From Pseudarthrobacter sulfonivorans (GTDB lineage Bacteria > Actinomycetota > Actinomycetes > Actinomycetales > Micrococcaceae), in NCBI RefSeq assembly GCF_001484605.1, contig NZ_CP013747.1, positions 3,534,001 through 3,598,000 on the forward strand: 64,000 nucleotides of DNA, in the 5' to 3' direction. The position numbers and the translations under genes were made by a program. Below are positions 8,863-16,992 of this stretch, piece after piece (within the stretch, counting starts at the first letter, position 1; every line of letters starts with the position of its first letter). Under the pieces are notes generated by a model. It did no database searches. It was given only the letters and a program-made list of their open reading frames with translations, and was not told the DNA's origin.

Positions 8863-9959
8863 CTAACTCCGCAGACCACAGCTGGACGCACGCCGGGCAC
8901 GGCCTGCCGGACTCCGAACCCAGCCTCAACACCACCGCCATTGCCACGGGACTCCAGCTGCCCGCAGGCTTCGCGGCGATCGCGGAGGACGCCGAACTGG
9001 GCCCCGCCATCACCAACAACCTGGCGCGGGTGGAAAAGAAGCTGCGCGAAGCCATTGCCAACTCGGACCCCCTGGCTGACGCAACGTCGCGTCACCTCGT
9101 GGAAGCCGGCGGCAAGCGCATCCGGCCGCTGCTGACGCTGCTGTGCGCCCACCTTGGCGACGCCTCGCTTCCCGCCGTGGTGCAGGCGGCCGTGGTGGTC
9201 GAGCTGACCCACCTGGCAACGCTGTACCACGACGACGTCATGGATTCCGCGCCGTTCCGTCGCGGCGCCCCCACGGCCCACGAGGTATGGGGAAACTCCG
9301 TGGCTGTCCTCACCGGCGACCTCATCTTTGCCCGCGCGTCCATCCTGGTGTCCGAGCTTGGTTCCCGGGCGCTGGGCATCCAGGCCCGGACGTTCGAGCG
9401 GCTGTGCCTGGGCCAGCTGCACGAGACTGTAGGCCCGCGTCCGGACGAGGATCCGGTGGAGCACTACCTGTCCGTCATCGCGGACAAGACCGGTTCCCTG
9501 GTAGCCGCCTCCGGCCAGCTCGGTGCCATCTTCGCCGGCGCCGACGAGGCCTACGAGGACCTCCTGGTGGAGTACGGCGAGAAGGTGGGCGTGGCCTTCC
9601 AGCTCGCCGACGACGTCATTGATGTCACCGGCGTCAAGGTGAAGTCCGGCAAGTCACCGGGCACGGATCTCCGCGAGGGTGTGCCCACGCTGCCCGTTCT
9701 GTTCCTGCGGCGCGATGCTGCGGCCGGTGACCAGTCCGCCGTCGAACTCTTGAAGCTCATTGATGGGGACCTGACCTCCGACGCTGCCTTGGCTGCCGCC
9801 GTGGCCGGGCTCCGCGAGCACCCCGTCACCGCTGAGTCCTGGGTGGTTGCCCGCCGCTGGGCCGACGAAGCCATTGCCGCACTGGCGCCGCTTCCTGAGG
9901 GTGTTGTGAAGTCCTCGCTGTCCAACTTCGCCCTGGCCGTGGTGGACCGCGCCAGCTGA
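8859..9959 (+). CDS. Trans-polyprenyl diphosphate synthase (menaquinone side chain)
   Basis: This 366-residue prenyltransferase elongates isoprenoid diphosphates. The first Asp-rich motif DDVMD is at residues 125-129 and the second, DDVID, at 251-255, with GGKRIRP before them. All are required for magnesium and diphosphate binding. The roughly 45-residue N-terminal extension is not part of the catalytic core. The GTG start overlaps the stop of the reductase gene. Its place after menG and menJ points to synthesis of the menaquinone side chain (hepta- to nonaprenyl); the chain length cannot be read with confidence. A stem-loop 67 bases downstream ends the operon. Confidence 0.88.
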   Translation: MTNSADHSWTHAGHGLPDSEPSLNTTAIATGLQLPAGFAAIAEDAELGPAITNNLARVEKKLREAIANSDPLADATSRHLVEAGGKRIRPLLTLLCAHLGDASLPAVVQAAVVVELTHLATLYHDDVMDSAPFRRGAPTAHEVWGNSVAVLTGDLIFARASILVSELGSRALGIQARTFERLCLGQLHETVGPRPDEDPVEHYLSVIADKTGSLVAASGQLGAIFAGADEAYEDLLVEYGEKVGVAFQLADDVIDVTGVKVKSGKSPGTDLREGVPTLPVLFLRRDAAAGDQSAVELLKLIDGDLTSDAALAAAVAGLREHPVTAESWVVARRWADEAIAALAPLPEGVVKSSLSNFALAVVDRAS

Positions 9960-10025
9960 TTCTCTTCTTTTGGAGCAGGGCCTTGGCGGGGTGAACCTGG
10001 CCGGGGCCCTCGCTCGTTAAATGCA

Positions 10026-10081
10026 ATAGCCCCGGTTCTCAGCAACGATACGAGTCACACGTTGCGTCGAACCGGGGCTAT
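10026..10081. terminator. Bipartite stem-loop after the menaquinone operon
   Basis: ATAGCCCCGGTTC (10026-10038) pairs perfectly with GAACCGGGGCTAT (10069-10081). A second nested stem inside it, GCAACG (10042-10047) with CGTTGC (10060-10065), closes the loop. The structure lies 66 bases past the prenyl synthase stop. There is no long T-run, but TATAT follows the second arm. Confidence 0.7.
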
Positions 10082-10210
10082 ATCTCCGTTCGCATCAGAC
10101 CCGCCGGAGGCGTTTAGCGGATCCGTGAACAGTCTATGACAGGTTTGTCACAGGACGCAAGCCTGCTGTTACTGCGCGTGTCACAGGCCTCCCGTCCTGC
10201 TCCATCTCCT

Positions 10211-10290
10211 TCGTGGGGCACATTGCGGCATCCGAGGGGCCTTCCGGGCTGCAGAGACGGCGAGTCCGAGTCGCAGTGCCCCACGACGGC
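10211..10290 (+). repeat. Dispersed GGGGCAC/GTGCCCC repeat, copy 1
   Basis: The element begins with TCGTGGGGCAC (10211-10221) and ends with GTGCCCCACGA (10276-10286) followed by CGGC. The termini are perfect 11-bp inverted repeats around about 54 bases. A related element in the same orientation is at 23288-23365. A reverse-oriented one is at 11197-11276, so this copy and the latter flank the DUF559 gene in opposite directions. Confidence 0.6.
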
Positions 10291-10354
10291 CCGGTTGTCC
10301 ACATGCGGCATCTTGGGTCTGCCCTTTGCTGTGGTCCACGTGCACCGTGGAGTA

Positions 10355-11193
10355 ATGGATATTGAGACTTTTCTCGGCGCGCGGGCAGGCGTAGCCCGGG
10401 CCTCGACGCTCCGAGAGGCCGGATTCTCCCGAACTTCCCTCGACAAAGCACTGGCGGCCGGGCGAATTGTGCGGATTCGACGAGGCATCTACAGCATGCC
10501 GCGTGAGGCAGGCGCGTCAGCCCTGGCGCTTCAGCACAACGCGCTGCTGACGTGCTTGTCGGCCGCCCCCACGTACCGGCTGTGGACGCTTTATGAACCA
10601 AGTTCCGTGCACCTGAGTCCAGGGCACAAGAAGACACCGCCGGGGACGCTGACCCATGGCCGATGCCCCCACCCGCACCATCCGTGGCTGCCAGTGGCAG
10701 GCTTGGCCGACGTCCTGATTCATGCGTTGCGGTGCCTGCCCGACGTGGAATCGCTGGTCATGCTTCAGTGCGCAGCACAGCGGGCGACATCAGCATGGAC
10801 TTCCTGCGGCGGAAGCTCCGCGGAAACCGGAACGCCCGCGCCAGGTCCGTCCTCGACAGCGTGGTCCCCAGGGCGGATTCCATCCTGGAGGTGCTGGCCA
10901 ACTACCATTTCCGGCGAGCGGGCCTCCATGTCCGAAGGCATGTAGAGCTTCCGGGAGTGGGAGAAGTGGACTTCCTTATTGAGGAGTGGCTCGTGGTGGA
11001 AACCGACGGCGTTACGCATTTGGAACCACGGCAAGTAAAAAAGGACCGAAAGCGCAACAATGCCACAGTCATCGGCGGACGGCTTGGCCTCAGATTCGGC
11101 TATGACGACGTTGTCCATCACCCTGAGCGGATGGTGAGCCAAGTGTTGGCGGTACTGGAGCTGTGCCGACAGGGAGCCTTCGGCGGGAGCTAA
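10355..11193 (+). pseudogene. AbiEi-antitoxin-like N-terminus plus DUF559 nuclease-fold protein, frameshifted
   Basis: The N-terminal part (MDIETFLGARAGVARAS..., with LREAGFSRTSLDKALAAGRIVRIRRGIY) is the winged-helix AbiEi-type antitoxin domain. The C-terminal part (MDFLRRKLRGNRNARARSVLD, then LHVRRHVELPGVGEVDFLIEEWLVVETDG) is DUF559, a Vsr-like endonuclease fold with the D/E...E.D core EVDFLI and VVETDG. The two halves are in different frames. Continuity is restored by adding one G in the GGG run at 10782-10784 (reading ...QCAAQRGDI...), so a single base has been lost. Either the gene is broken or the base is a sequence error. GTGGAG precedes the ATG at 10355. Confidence 0.75.
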
Positions 11194-11196
11194 GTC

Positions 11197-11276
11197 GCGC
11201 CGTCGTGGGCCACTTTGGGGGACCTGACCGGCGAAACATGCTCGGTGCACGGCGCGTTCGTGTCGAAGTGCCCCGT
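11197..11276 (-). repeat. Dispersed GGGGCAC/GTGCCCC repeat, copy 2
   Basis: Read on the minus strand, the element starts ACGGGGCACTTCGACACG and ends GTGGCCCACGACGGCGC. Aligned with the copy at 23288 it shares GGGGCACTT-GACACG-ACGCGCCG at the left and CCCACGA-GGCGC at the right. The middle is diverged. It begins four bases after the DUF559 stop codon and is inverted relative to copy 1 on the other side of that gene. Confidence 0.6.
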
Positions 11277-11336
11277 TTTGGCTGAGCAAACCACAGAAGG
11301 CGGGCGGTGGAAAGACAAGCCGGCAGGAGGAGGACC

Positions 11337-11771
11337 CTAGTTTTCTTCTTCGTCGTTGAAGGCCCACTCGAACATGTCGAAGACGAACTCGGAGAAGGTC
11401 CCTTCTTCGCTCTTCCACTGGCCGCGGGCGTTGTTGCGGCGGTACACGATGGGGTCCGGGATGCCGAGGTCGCCTACGCGGAAGCCCCAGGTGAACTGTT
11501 CCTCCTCATCCTCGAGGAACATCAGGAAGCCTTCGTCATCCACTTCCAGCTCTTCGGGATCCCAGAAGTAGTGGTACGCCTCCATGATGTCCTCGCAGCC
11601 GCCCACCGCCCGGTAAAACTCGCGGAGGACCAGGGGAACCTGGAACTGGTGTTCGGCGAGAGCTGAGTCCAGTTCGTCCGTGGGCAGGCCATCCTCTTCC
11701 TGCCATTCGTCCTCGAGATAGGTCGGAACAAGCGCGCGGAACTTCTCGAGGAACATGTCAGTCATGCTCAT
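11337..11771 (-). CDS. Acidic protein, SMI1/KNR4 (SUKH)-like
   Basis: This 144-residue protein is strongly acidic, with EEDEE stretches near the C-terminus. The pattern VPLVLREFYRAVGG, then YYFWDPEELEVDDEGFLMFLEDEEEQFTWGF and DPIVYRR resembles the SUKH fold. SUKH proteins act as immunity proteins against polymorphic toxins or as adaptors. No toxin gene is adjacent, so it would be an orphan. It begins with MSMTDMF; either Met could be the start. The call is by fold-like pattern only and could be wrong. Confidence 0.6.
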   Translation of the reverse strand: MSMTDMFLEKFRALVPTYLEDEWQEEDGLPTDELDSALAEHQFQVPLVLREFYRAVGGCEDIMEAYHYFWDPEELEVDDEGFLMFLEDEEEQFTWGFRVGDLGIPDPIVYRRNNARGQWKSEEGTFSEFVFDMFEWAFNDEEEN

Positions 11772-11926
11772 ATCCTAGCTAACTGCGGCGTGCTCCCGAG
11801 CCGCTGCCAGCCCCATCAGCCCCACCGCCCCCAAAGCCGCGCGGGCCGCCAAAGCCCCCAGCCCCGTCCCCGCCGCCGGAGCTCCCGCCGGAGCCGCGGC
11901 CGGAGCCCGCCGCCGGAGCCCCCGCC

Positions 11927-12592
11927 TTAGCTCCCACCAGAGCCCCGCCGGTGCAAGCCATGTACGGCGAGAGGGACATACCAGGACCGGCGCCAGGCAA
12001 CCACGCGGAAAGCGAACACCACGGCCGCCACTGCGCACGCCGTCAGCACGTTGAAGGCCCCGGTGACCCACAGCAGCGCTGTCAACGCTGCCCCGCTGAA
12101 GGCCGGCAGCGCGTAAAGGTCGCGGGGGTTGAACAGTTGGGGCACCTCGTTGGCGGTGATGTCCCGCAGCAGGCCGCCGCCCACCGCCGTGGTCACGCCG
12201 AGCAGCATGGCGGCCACCGGATTCATCCCCAGGGCCAGGGCCTTCAGCGTTCCGGTGATGCAGAAGAGGGCTAGCCCGCCGGCGTCGAACAGCACCAGCA
12301 GCGAGGTGTACCGCTGCACGCTGGAGTACAGGAAATACACCAGGACGGTGGCCAGCACCGGGGGAACCAAGTAGGCGGGGTTGGAGAACGCAGCCGGTGT
12401 GGTGTTGAGGATGATGTCGCGGATGACGCCGCCGCCGAGGGAGACCAGGGATGCCAGCAGCAGGGAACCCACCAGGTCGAACTGTTTCCGTGCCGCCAAC
12501 AAGGACCCGGAGACGGCGAAGAAGAAGACTCCGGCCAGGTCCAGCCACACCAGGTCGATGTCGAACGGCAAAGTGTCGAACGGCAAAGTCAT
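11927..12592 (-). CDS. TRIC-type cation channel / UPF0126 membrane protein
   Basis: This 221-residue protein has seven hydrophobic segments arranged as two repeats. The family marks are FFFAVSGSLLAARKQFD, GGGVIRDIILNTTPAAF and the second-half GGGLLRDITANEVPQLF. Bacterial and archaeal TRIC homologs conduct K+ or Na+; the E. coli relative is YicG. The ATG at 12592 was chosen because the protein then starts at the first membrane segment; the frame is open upstream. It diverges from cbiX. The GC-rich 150 bases downstream (11775-11926) contain repeated GCCGGAGC blocks that would read as Gly-rich in another frame, but no gene is supportable there. Confidence 0.82.
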   Translation of the reverse strand: MTLPFDTLPFDIDLVWLDLAGVFFFAVSGSLLAARKQFDLVGSLLLASLVSLGGGVIRDIILNTTPAAFSNPAYLVPPVLATVLVYFLYSSVQRYTSLLVLFDAGGLALFCITGTLKALALGMNPVAAMLLGVTTAVGGGLLRDITANEVPQLFNPRDLYALPAFSGAALTALLWVTGAFNVLTACAVAAVVFAFRVVAWRRSWYVPLAVHGLHRRGSGGS

Positions 12593-12653
12593 GTGGCGTC
12601 CCGGCGGTTTCATGGTGGGCGGACAGGGCGGCTCCAACGTTACGCTAGCCCCT

Positions 12654-13388
12654 ATGAACAACCCGATCATGATCGCCTGCGCCCACGGGACGTCCAGCAC
12701 TCAAGGCGCCGCGGAGGTCAACGCCCTGCGAGCAGCCATCGCTGCCCTGCGCCCGGGCCTTGTCGTTCGCGAGGCCTACGTGGACGTCCAGCAGCCGGAC
12801 CTCGTGGACGTGGTGGAAGGCCTGCCCGAAGAGGACAAGGCCGTCGTTGTCCCTCTGCTGCTGAGCGTCGGATATCACGTCAAAGTGGACATCGCCCGGG
12901 CTGTGAAGAGCCGGCCGGGCAGCCTCGCCGCAGCGCCGCTCGGCCCGGACCCGCGGCTCGCTGCCCTGTTGGACCAGCGCCTCCGGGAGGCCGGCGTCAC
13001 GGACCGCGACGCGATTGTCCTCGCCGCCGCCGGGTCCTCCAATCCCAACGCCGCCGTCAGCGTGGAAGAGCTTGCCGACCAGCTCAGGGCGCTGCGGCGC
13101 AACCGGATTCTGCCGGCCTACGGTGCCTCTGCGAAGCCGTCCGTGCCCGACGCCGTCGCCATCCTTCGGCTGGAACTGGCCGGAGGCGCCGGGGCGGGGG
13201 AGTCCGCGGGGGCCGTGGACGACGGCGGCCGCGTGGTGATTGCCTCCTACCTGCTCGCGCCGGGGTTCTTCCACGACCAGCTGGCCAAAGCCGGTGCCGA
13301 TCTCGTGACGGAACCACTGCTGCCGTCGCCGGTGCTCGCCGAGATCGCGCTGGAACGGTTCGACGCCGCCGTCGTACGCGGTCAATAG
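12654..13388 (+). CDS. cbiX: Sirohydrochlorin chelatase, CbiX family
   Basis: This 244-residue protein carries two tandem CbiX-type halves. The first begins IMIACAHGTSS with the metal-handling His at residue 11; the second contains VIASYLLAPGFFHDQL. It would insert iron into sirohydrochlorin to make siroheme. Siroheme is the prosthetic group of the sulfite reductase encoded 145 bases downstream. The CysG-type enzyme at 23.5 kb supplies sirohydrochlorin, or its precursor, but lacks an obvious chelatase. A cobalt-chelatase role cannot be excluded by sequence; the sulfur context favours iron. Confidence 0.85.
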   Translation: MNNPIMIACAHGTSSTQGAAEVNALRAAIAALRPGLVVREAYVDVQQPDLVDVVEGLPEEDKAVVVPLLLSVGYHVKVDIARAVKSRPGSLAAAPLGPDPRLAALLDQRLREAGVTDRDAIVLAAAGSSNPNAAVSVEELADQLRALRRNRILPAYGASAKPSVPDAVAILRLELAGGAGAGESAGAVDDGGRVVIASYLLAPGFFHDQLAKAGADLVTEPLLPSPVLAEIALERFDAAVVRGQ

Positions 13389-13454
13389 CCGCCCCGCCCG
13401 GGAACCTGGAACCAAGCACAGCGGGCGGGCATCTTCAAGGCTCTTCGGCGGTTC

Positions 13455-13489
13455 GTGACGAATTGTTTCCCTAGGTGACCTCCCGTTTC
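13455..13489 (+). promoter_or_regulatory. Putative sulfur operator, site A
   Basis: GTGACG (13455-13460), GTGA (13475-13478) and GTTTC (13485-13489) occur with spacings of 20 bases start to start, then 6 bases between GTGA and GTTTC. Identical spacing is found at 19704-19738 and 23399-23433. It lies seven bases before the -35 of the sulfite reductase operon, a position suited to an activator. Confidence 0.72.
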
Positions 13490-13496
13490 CGGACCT

Positions 13497-13526
13497 TTGT
13501 GACGCGCTTCGGCGGGCACCTACAGT
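13497..13526 (+). promoter_or_regulatory. Leaderless-type promoter of the sulfite reductase operon
   Basis: TTGTGA (13497-13502), an 18-base spacer and TACAGT (13521-13526) form the promoter. The -10 ends six bases before the ATG at 13533, so transcription would begin at or next to the start codon. No ribosome binding site precedes the ATG. Confidence 0.62.
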
Positions 13527-13532
13527 CGATGC

Positions 13533-15278
13533 ATGACTGATACAGCTCTAGCCGGAGCGTCCGTGGACCCCGCCGCCGCCAAGCGCCCCGCGCGCGCCTC
13601 CCGCCCCGCTGCAAAGCCGCACGGGCAGTGGAAAGTGGACGGCAAAACCCCGCTGAACGCCAACGAAACCTGGAAACAGGAAGACGACGGCCTCAACGTG
13701 CGCGAGCGTATCGAGACCATCTACTCCAAGGACGGCTTCGACGCCATCCCCAGCCAGGACCTCCACGGCCGCTTCCGCTGGTGGGGCCTGTACACCCAGC
13801 GCAAGCCCGGGATCGACGGCGGCAAGACCGCCACGCTCGAGCCGCACGAGCTCGAAGACAAGTACTTCATGCTCCGGGTCAGGATCGACGGCGGGGCGCT
13901 GACCACCGAGCAGCTGCGCGTCATCGGCCAGATTTCCGTTGATTTCGGCCGGGATTCCGCCGACCTCACGGACCGCCAGAACATCCAGCTGCACTGGATC
14001 CGCGTGGAGGACATCCCCGAGATCTGGAACCGGCTTGAGGGCGTTGGCCTGTCAACCACCGAGGCCTGCGGCGACGTGCCCCGTGTCATCCTGGGCTCGC
14101 CCGTGGCCGGCATCGCCAAGGATGAGATCATCGACCCCACGCCGCTCATCGCGGAGCTGGGCGAGCGTTTCATCGGCAACCCGCTGCTGTCCAACCTGCC
14201 GCGCAAGTACAAGACCGCCATCACCGGCCACCCCAGCCAGGACGTGGTGCACGAGATCAACGACTTCGCCCTGGTGGGCGTCCGCCACCCCGAACTCGGC
14301 GTCGGCTACGACCTCTGGGCGGGGGGCGCGCTGTCCACCAACCCGATGCTCGGCAAGCGGCTCGGCGCCTTCGTGAAGCCCGAGGAAGCCGCCGAAGTGT
14401 GGCTCGGCGTCACCAGCATCTTCCGCGACTACGGCTACCGGCGCATGCGCACCAAGGCCCGCCTGAAGTTCCTGATGGCTGATTGGGGACCGGCGAAATT
14501 CCGCCAGATCCTTGAGGACGAATACCTCGGCTACAAGCTGGCCGACGGGCCCGCCGCGCCCAAGCCCACCACTCCGGGCGACCACATCGGTGTGCACGAG
14601 CAGAAGGACGGCAAGTTCTTCATCGGCGCCACCCCGCTGGCCGGCCGCCTGTCCGGCGCTCAGTTGATCAAGCTCGCGGACACCCTCGAGGCCCGCGGCT
14701 CCTACCGCCTGCGCACCACCCCGCACCAGAAACTCGTAGTGCTGGACGTTGCCAAGGACCACGTGGAACCGCTGGTTGCCGAGCTGGACGCCCTGGGCCT
14801 CTCCGCACGCCCGTCCGTGTTCCGCCGCGGCACCATCGCCTGCACCGGCATCGAATACTGCAAGCTGGCCATCGTGGAAACCAAGGTCACGGCCGCCACC
14901 GCCGTCGCTGACCTGGAACGCCGCCTGGCGGACCTCGCGGAGTCCGGCGAACTGCCGCACGCGCTGTCCCTGCACATCAACGGCTGCCCCAACTCCTGCG
15001 CCCGCATCCAGACCGCGGACATCGGCCTGAAGGGCATGATGCTGCCAACGCCCGACGGCGACCCCTCCCCGGGTTTCCAGGTCCACCTGGGCGGCGGGCT
15101 GGCTTCCAACAGCCGCGAAGAGGCAGGTTTGGGACGCACTGTCCGCGGCCTGAAAGTATACGTCGAGGACCTGCCGGACTACGTGGAACGCGTCGTCCGG
15201 ACGTTCGTGGCCCAGCGCGCCGAAGGCCAGACCTTCGCCGAGTGGGCCCACGCAGCAGACGAGGAGGCCCTCCAGTGA
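13533..15278 (+). CDS. sir: Ferredoxin-dependent sulfite (nitrite/sulfite) reductase
   Basis: This 581-residue siroheme and [4Fe-4S] protein would reduce sulfite to sulfide with six electrons from ferredoxin. Two ferredoxin-like half-domains are visible (LTTEQLRVIGQISVDFG near 115, ADTLEARGSYRLRTTPHQ near 390). The cluster and siroheme ligands are C437 and C443 (CTGIEYC) and C485 and C489 (CPNSC). The basic siroheme pocket RQNIQLHW is present. It is the first gene of an operon with cysH, cysD and cysN, which specifies sulfite rather than nitrite. It overlaps cysH by four bases. The promoter is leaderless with operator site A. The mycobacterial SirA is the closest functional analogue. Confidence 0.92.
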   Translation: MTDTALAGASVDPAAAKRPARASRPAAKPHGQWKVDGKTPLNANETWKQEDDGLNVRERIETIYSKDGFDAIPSQDLHGRFRWWGLYTQRKPGIDGGKTATLEPHELEDKYFMLRVRIDGGALTTEQLRVIGQISVDFGRDSADLTDRQNIQLHWIRVEDIPEIWNRLEGVGLSTTEACGDVPRVILGSPVAGIAKDEIIDPTPLIAELGERFIGNPLLSNLPRKYKTAITGHPSQDVVHEINDFALVGVRHPELGVGYDLWAGGALSTNPMLGKRLGAFVKPEEAAEVWLGVTSIFRDYGYRRMRTKARLKFLMADWGPAKFRQILEDEYLGYKLADGPAAPKPTTPGDHIGVHEQKDGKFFIGATPLAGRLSGAQLIKLADTLEARGSYRLRTTPHQKLVVLDVAKDHVEPLVAELDALGLSARPSVFRRGTIACTGIEYCKLAIVETKVTAATAVADLERRLADLAESGELPHALSLHINGCPNSCARIQTADIGLKGMMLPTPDGDPSPGFQVHLGGGLASNSREEAGLGRTVRGLKVYVEDLPDYVERVVRTFVAQRAEGQTFAEWAHAADEEALQ

Positions 15279-16048
15279 GCAAGCACGCACTGGGAGTTGA
15301 CCCCGTGGTTGAGCCTGTCGAAACCCCGGCGGCATCGCCTGCCGCTAACCTCCGCACCCACGACGAACTGAAGGTCATCGCCGAATCCGGCGCGGCCGAG
15401 CTCGGCTGGGACGCCCCCGCCCGTGACGTCATCGCCTGGGTGGAGCGCAACTTCGACCTGTCCGCGGTGGCCGTCGCGTGCTCCATGGCCGACGCCGTCC
15501 TGCCGGCCCTGGTCGCGGACCAGATGCCCGGCGTCGACGTCCTGTTCCTGGAGACCGGCTACCACTTCCCGGAAACCTACGCCACGCGTGACGAGGTGGC
15601 CGCGAACCTCCGCGTCAACGTGGTGGACGTGCTGCCCGAGAGCACCGTGGAACAGCAGGACCGGCTCCTGGGCAAGGATCTTTTTGCCCGCGACGCCGCC
15701 CAGTGCTGCGCCCTCCGCAAGGTGGCCCCGCTGCGCCGCACCCTGGCCGGCTACGAACTGTGGTTCACCGGCGTCCGCCGCGACGAGGCCCCCACCCGGA
15801 CCAACACCCCGCTGGTGACCTGGGACGAAGTCAACGGCCTGGTCAAGGTCAACCCGGTGGCCGCGTGGACGTTCGACCAGCTGGTCCAGTACTCCGATGA
15901 CAACCTCCTGCCCGTCAACCCGCTGCTTTCCCAGGGTTACCCCTCCATTGGCTGCCAGCCCTGCACCCGCAAGGTGGCGCCCGGCGACGACCCCCGCGCC
16001 GGCCGCTGGGCAGGCACCGACAAGACAGAATGCGGGCTACACGTATGA
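15275..16048 (+). CDS. cysH: Adenylylsulfate (APS) reductase, thioredoxin dependent
   Basis: This 257-residue enzyme reduces activated sulfate to sulfite. It has C144-C145 and C227-x-x-C230, the four ligands of the [4Fe-4S] cluster found in APS reductases and absent from classical PAPS reductases. The catalytic Cys is in the C-terminal ECGLHV. No APS kinase is encoded in the operon, which also fits APS as substrate. The start is the GTG in the GTGA overlap with the sulfite reductase stop. Residues about 9-18 contain VVEPVET, encoded by a sequence that looks like a dispersed genomic repeat (15305-15325), giving an unusual N-terminal extension. Confidence 0.92.
   Translation: MSKHALGVDPVVEPVETPAASPAANLRTHDELKVIAESGAAELGWDAPARDVIAWVERNFDLSAVAVACSMADAVLPALVADQMPGVDVLFLETGYHFPETYATRDEVAANLRVNVVDVLPESTVEQQDRLLGKDLFARDAAQCCALRKVAPLRRTLAGYELWFTGVRRDEAPTRTNTPLVTWDEVNGLVKVNPVAAWTFDQLVQYSDDNLLPVNPLLSQGYPSIGCQPCTRKVAPGDDPRAGRWAGTDKTECGLHV
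15305..15325 (+). repeat. Repeat-like segment inside cysH coding VVEPVET
   Basis: The DNA GTGGTTGAGCCTGTCGAAA... is, to my knowledge, a very common intergenic repeat core in Arthrobacter and related Micrococcales. Here it lies in frame in the poorly conserved N-terminus of cysH. Only one copy is present in the window, so the repeat status rests on general knowledge. Confidence 0.45.
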
Positions 16049-16992
16049 GCACTTTCCTAACTGAGGAGACCACCCAGGTGACTGAAGCCGCCGTATCCAC
16101 GCGCCTCTCCAGCCTGGACGCCCTCGAGTCCGAAGCGATCCACATCATCCGCGAAGTTGTGGCCGAGTTCGAGAAGCCTGCGCTGCTGTTCTCCGGCGGC
16201 AAGGACTCCGTGGTGATGCTGCACCTGGCCACCAAGGCCTTCTGGCCGGGCAAGGTCCCGTTCCCCGTGCTGCACGTGGACACCGGCCACAACTTCCCCG
16301 AGGTCATCGACTTCCGCGACCGCACGGTGGAGCGCCTTGGCCTGAAGCTCGTCGTCGGCTCCGTCCAGGAGTTCATCGACCGCGGCGAGCTGGCCGAGCG
16401 TGCCGACGGCACCCGCAACCCACTGCAGACCGTCCCGCTGCTGGACGCCATCCAGCAGAACAAGTTCGACGCCGTCTTCGGCGGCGGCCGCCGCGACGAG
16501 GACAAGGCCCGCGCCAAGGAGCGCATCCTGAGCCTCCGCGACGAATTCGGCCAGTGGGACCCGCGCAACCAGCGCCCCGAACTGTGGAACCTCTACAACG
16601 GCCGCCACACCGTGGGCCAGCATGTCCGCGCATTCCCCATCAGCAACTGGACCGAGCTGGACATCTGGCGCTACATCGAACGCGAGAACATCGAGCTGCC
16701 GGGCCTGTACTACGCCCATGACCGCGAGGTGTTTGCCCGCGACGGCATGTGGCGTGCGGTGGGCGAGGTTTCCCAGCCGCTGCCGCACGAGGAAGTCATC
16801 GTCAAAACCGTCCGTTACCGCACCGTGGGCGACATGTCCTGCACCGGTGCCGTTGAGTCGGACGCAGCCACCGTGAGCGACGTTGTGATCGAAGTTGCCG
16901 CCTCCACCATCACCGAACGTGGCGCCACCCGTGCAGATGACCGCATCTCCGAGGCCGCCATGGAAGACCGCAAGAAGGATGGGTACTTCTAA
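16045..16992 (+). CDS. cysD: Sulfate adenylyltransferase subunit 2
   Basis: This 315-residue PP-loop ATPase, with CysN, makes APS from ATP and sulfate. The pyrophosphate loop SGGKDS is at residues 50-55. Further family motifs are HVDTGHNFPEV, the GGGRRDEDKARAKERI segment and FPISNWTELDIWRYI. The C-terminus ends in the conserved RISEAAMEDRKKDGYF. The ATG at 16045 overlaps the cysH stop (ATGA) and is preferred over upstream in-frame starts. cysN follows directly after the stop codon, so the two subunits are translated in equal amounts. Confidence 0.95.
   Translation: MSTFLTEETTQVTEAAVSTRLSSLDALESEAIHIIREVVAEFEKPALLFSGGKDSVVMLHLATKAFWPGKVPFPVLHVDTGHNFPEVIDFRDRTVERLGLKLVVGSVQEFIDRGELAERADGTRNPLQTVPLLDAIQQNKFDAVFGGGRRDEDKARAKERILSLRDEFGQWDPRNQRPELWNLYNGRHTVGQHVRAFPISNWTELDIWRYIERENIELPGLYYAHDREVFARDGMWRAVGEVSQPLPHEEVIVKTVRYRTVGDMSCTGAVESDAATVSDVVIEVAASTITERGATRADDRISEAAMEDRKKDGYF

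Larger units (their letters stand above)
9960..10354. other. Gene-free interval, 395 bases
   Basis: This interval between the prenyl synthase and the broken DUF559 gene contains the stem-loop at 10026-10081 and a copy of the dispersed ~80 bp repeat at 10211-10290. I see no supportable coding sequence, RNA gene or strong promoter in the remainder. Confidence 0.6.

Noticed and set aside
11775..11926. A Gly-rich C-terminal extension of the TRIC-like protein by frameshift
   Set aside because: One frame on the minus strand reads GGSSGGGDGAGGFGG-like sequence after the TRIC stop. Without a homolog carrying such a tail, GC-rich repeats explain it equally well.
13389..13532. A riboswitch upstream of the sulfite reductase operon
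   Set aside because: The promoter appears leaderless, leaving no transcribed leader for a riboswitch; the conserved blocks are upstream of the -35.
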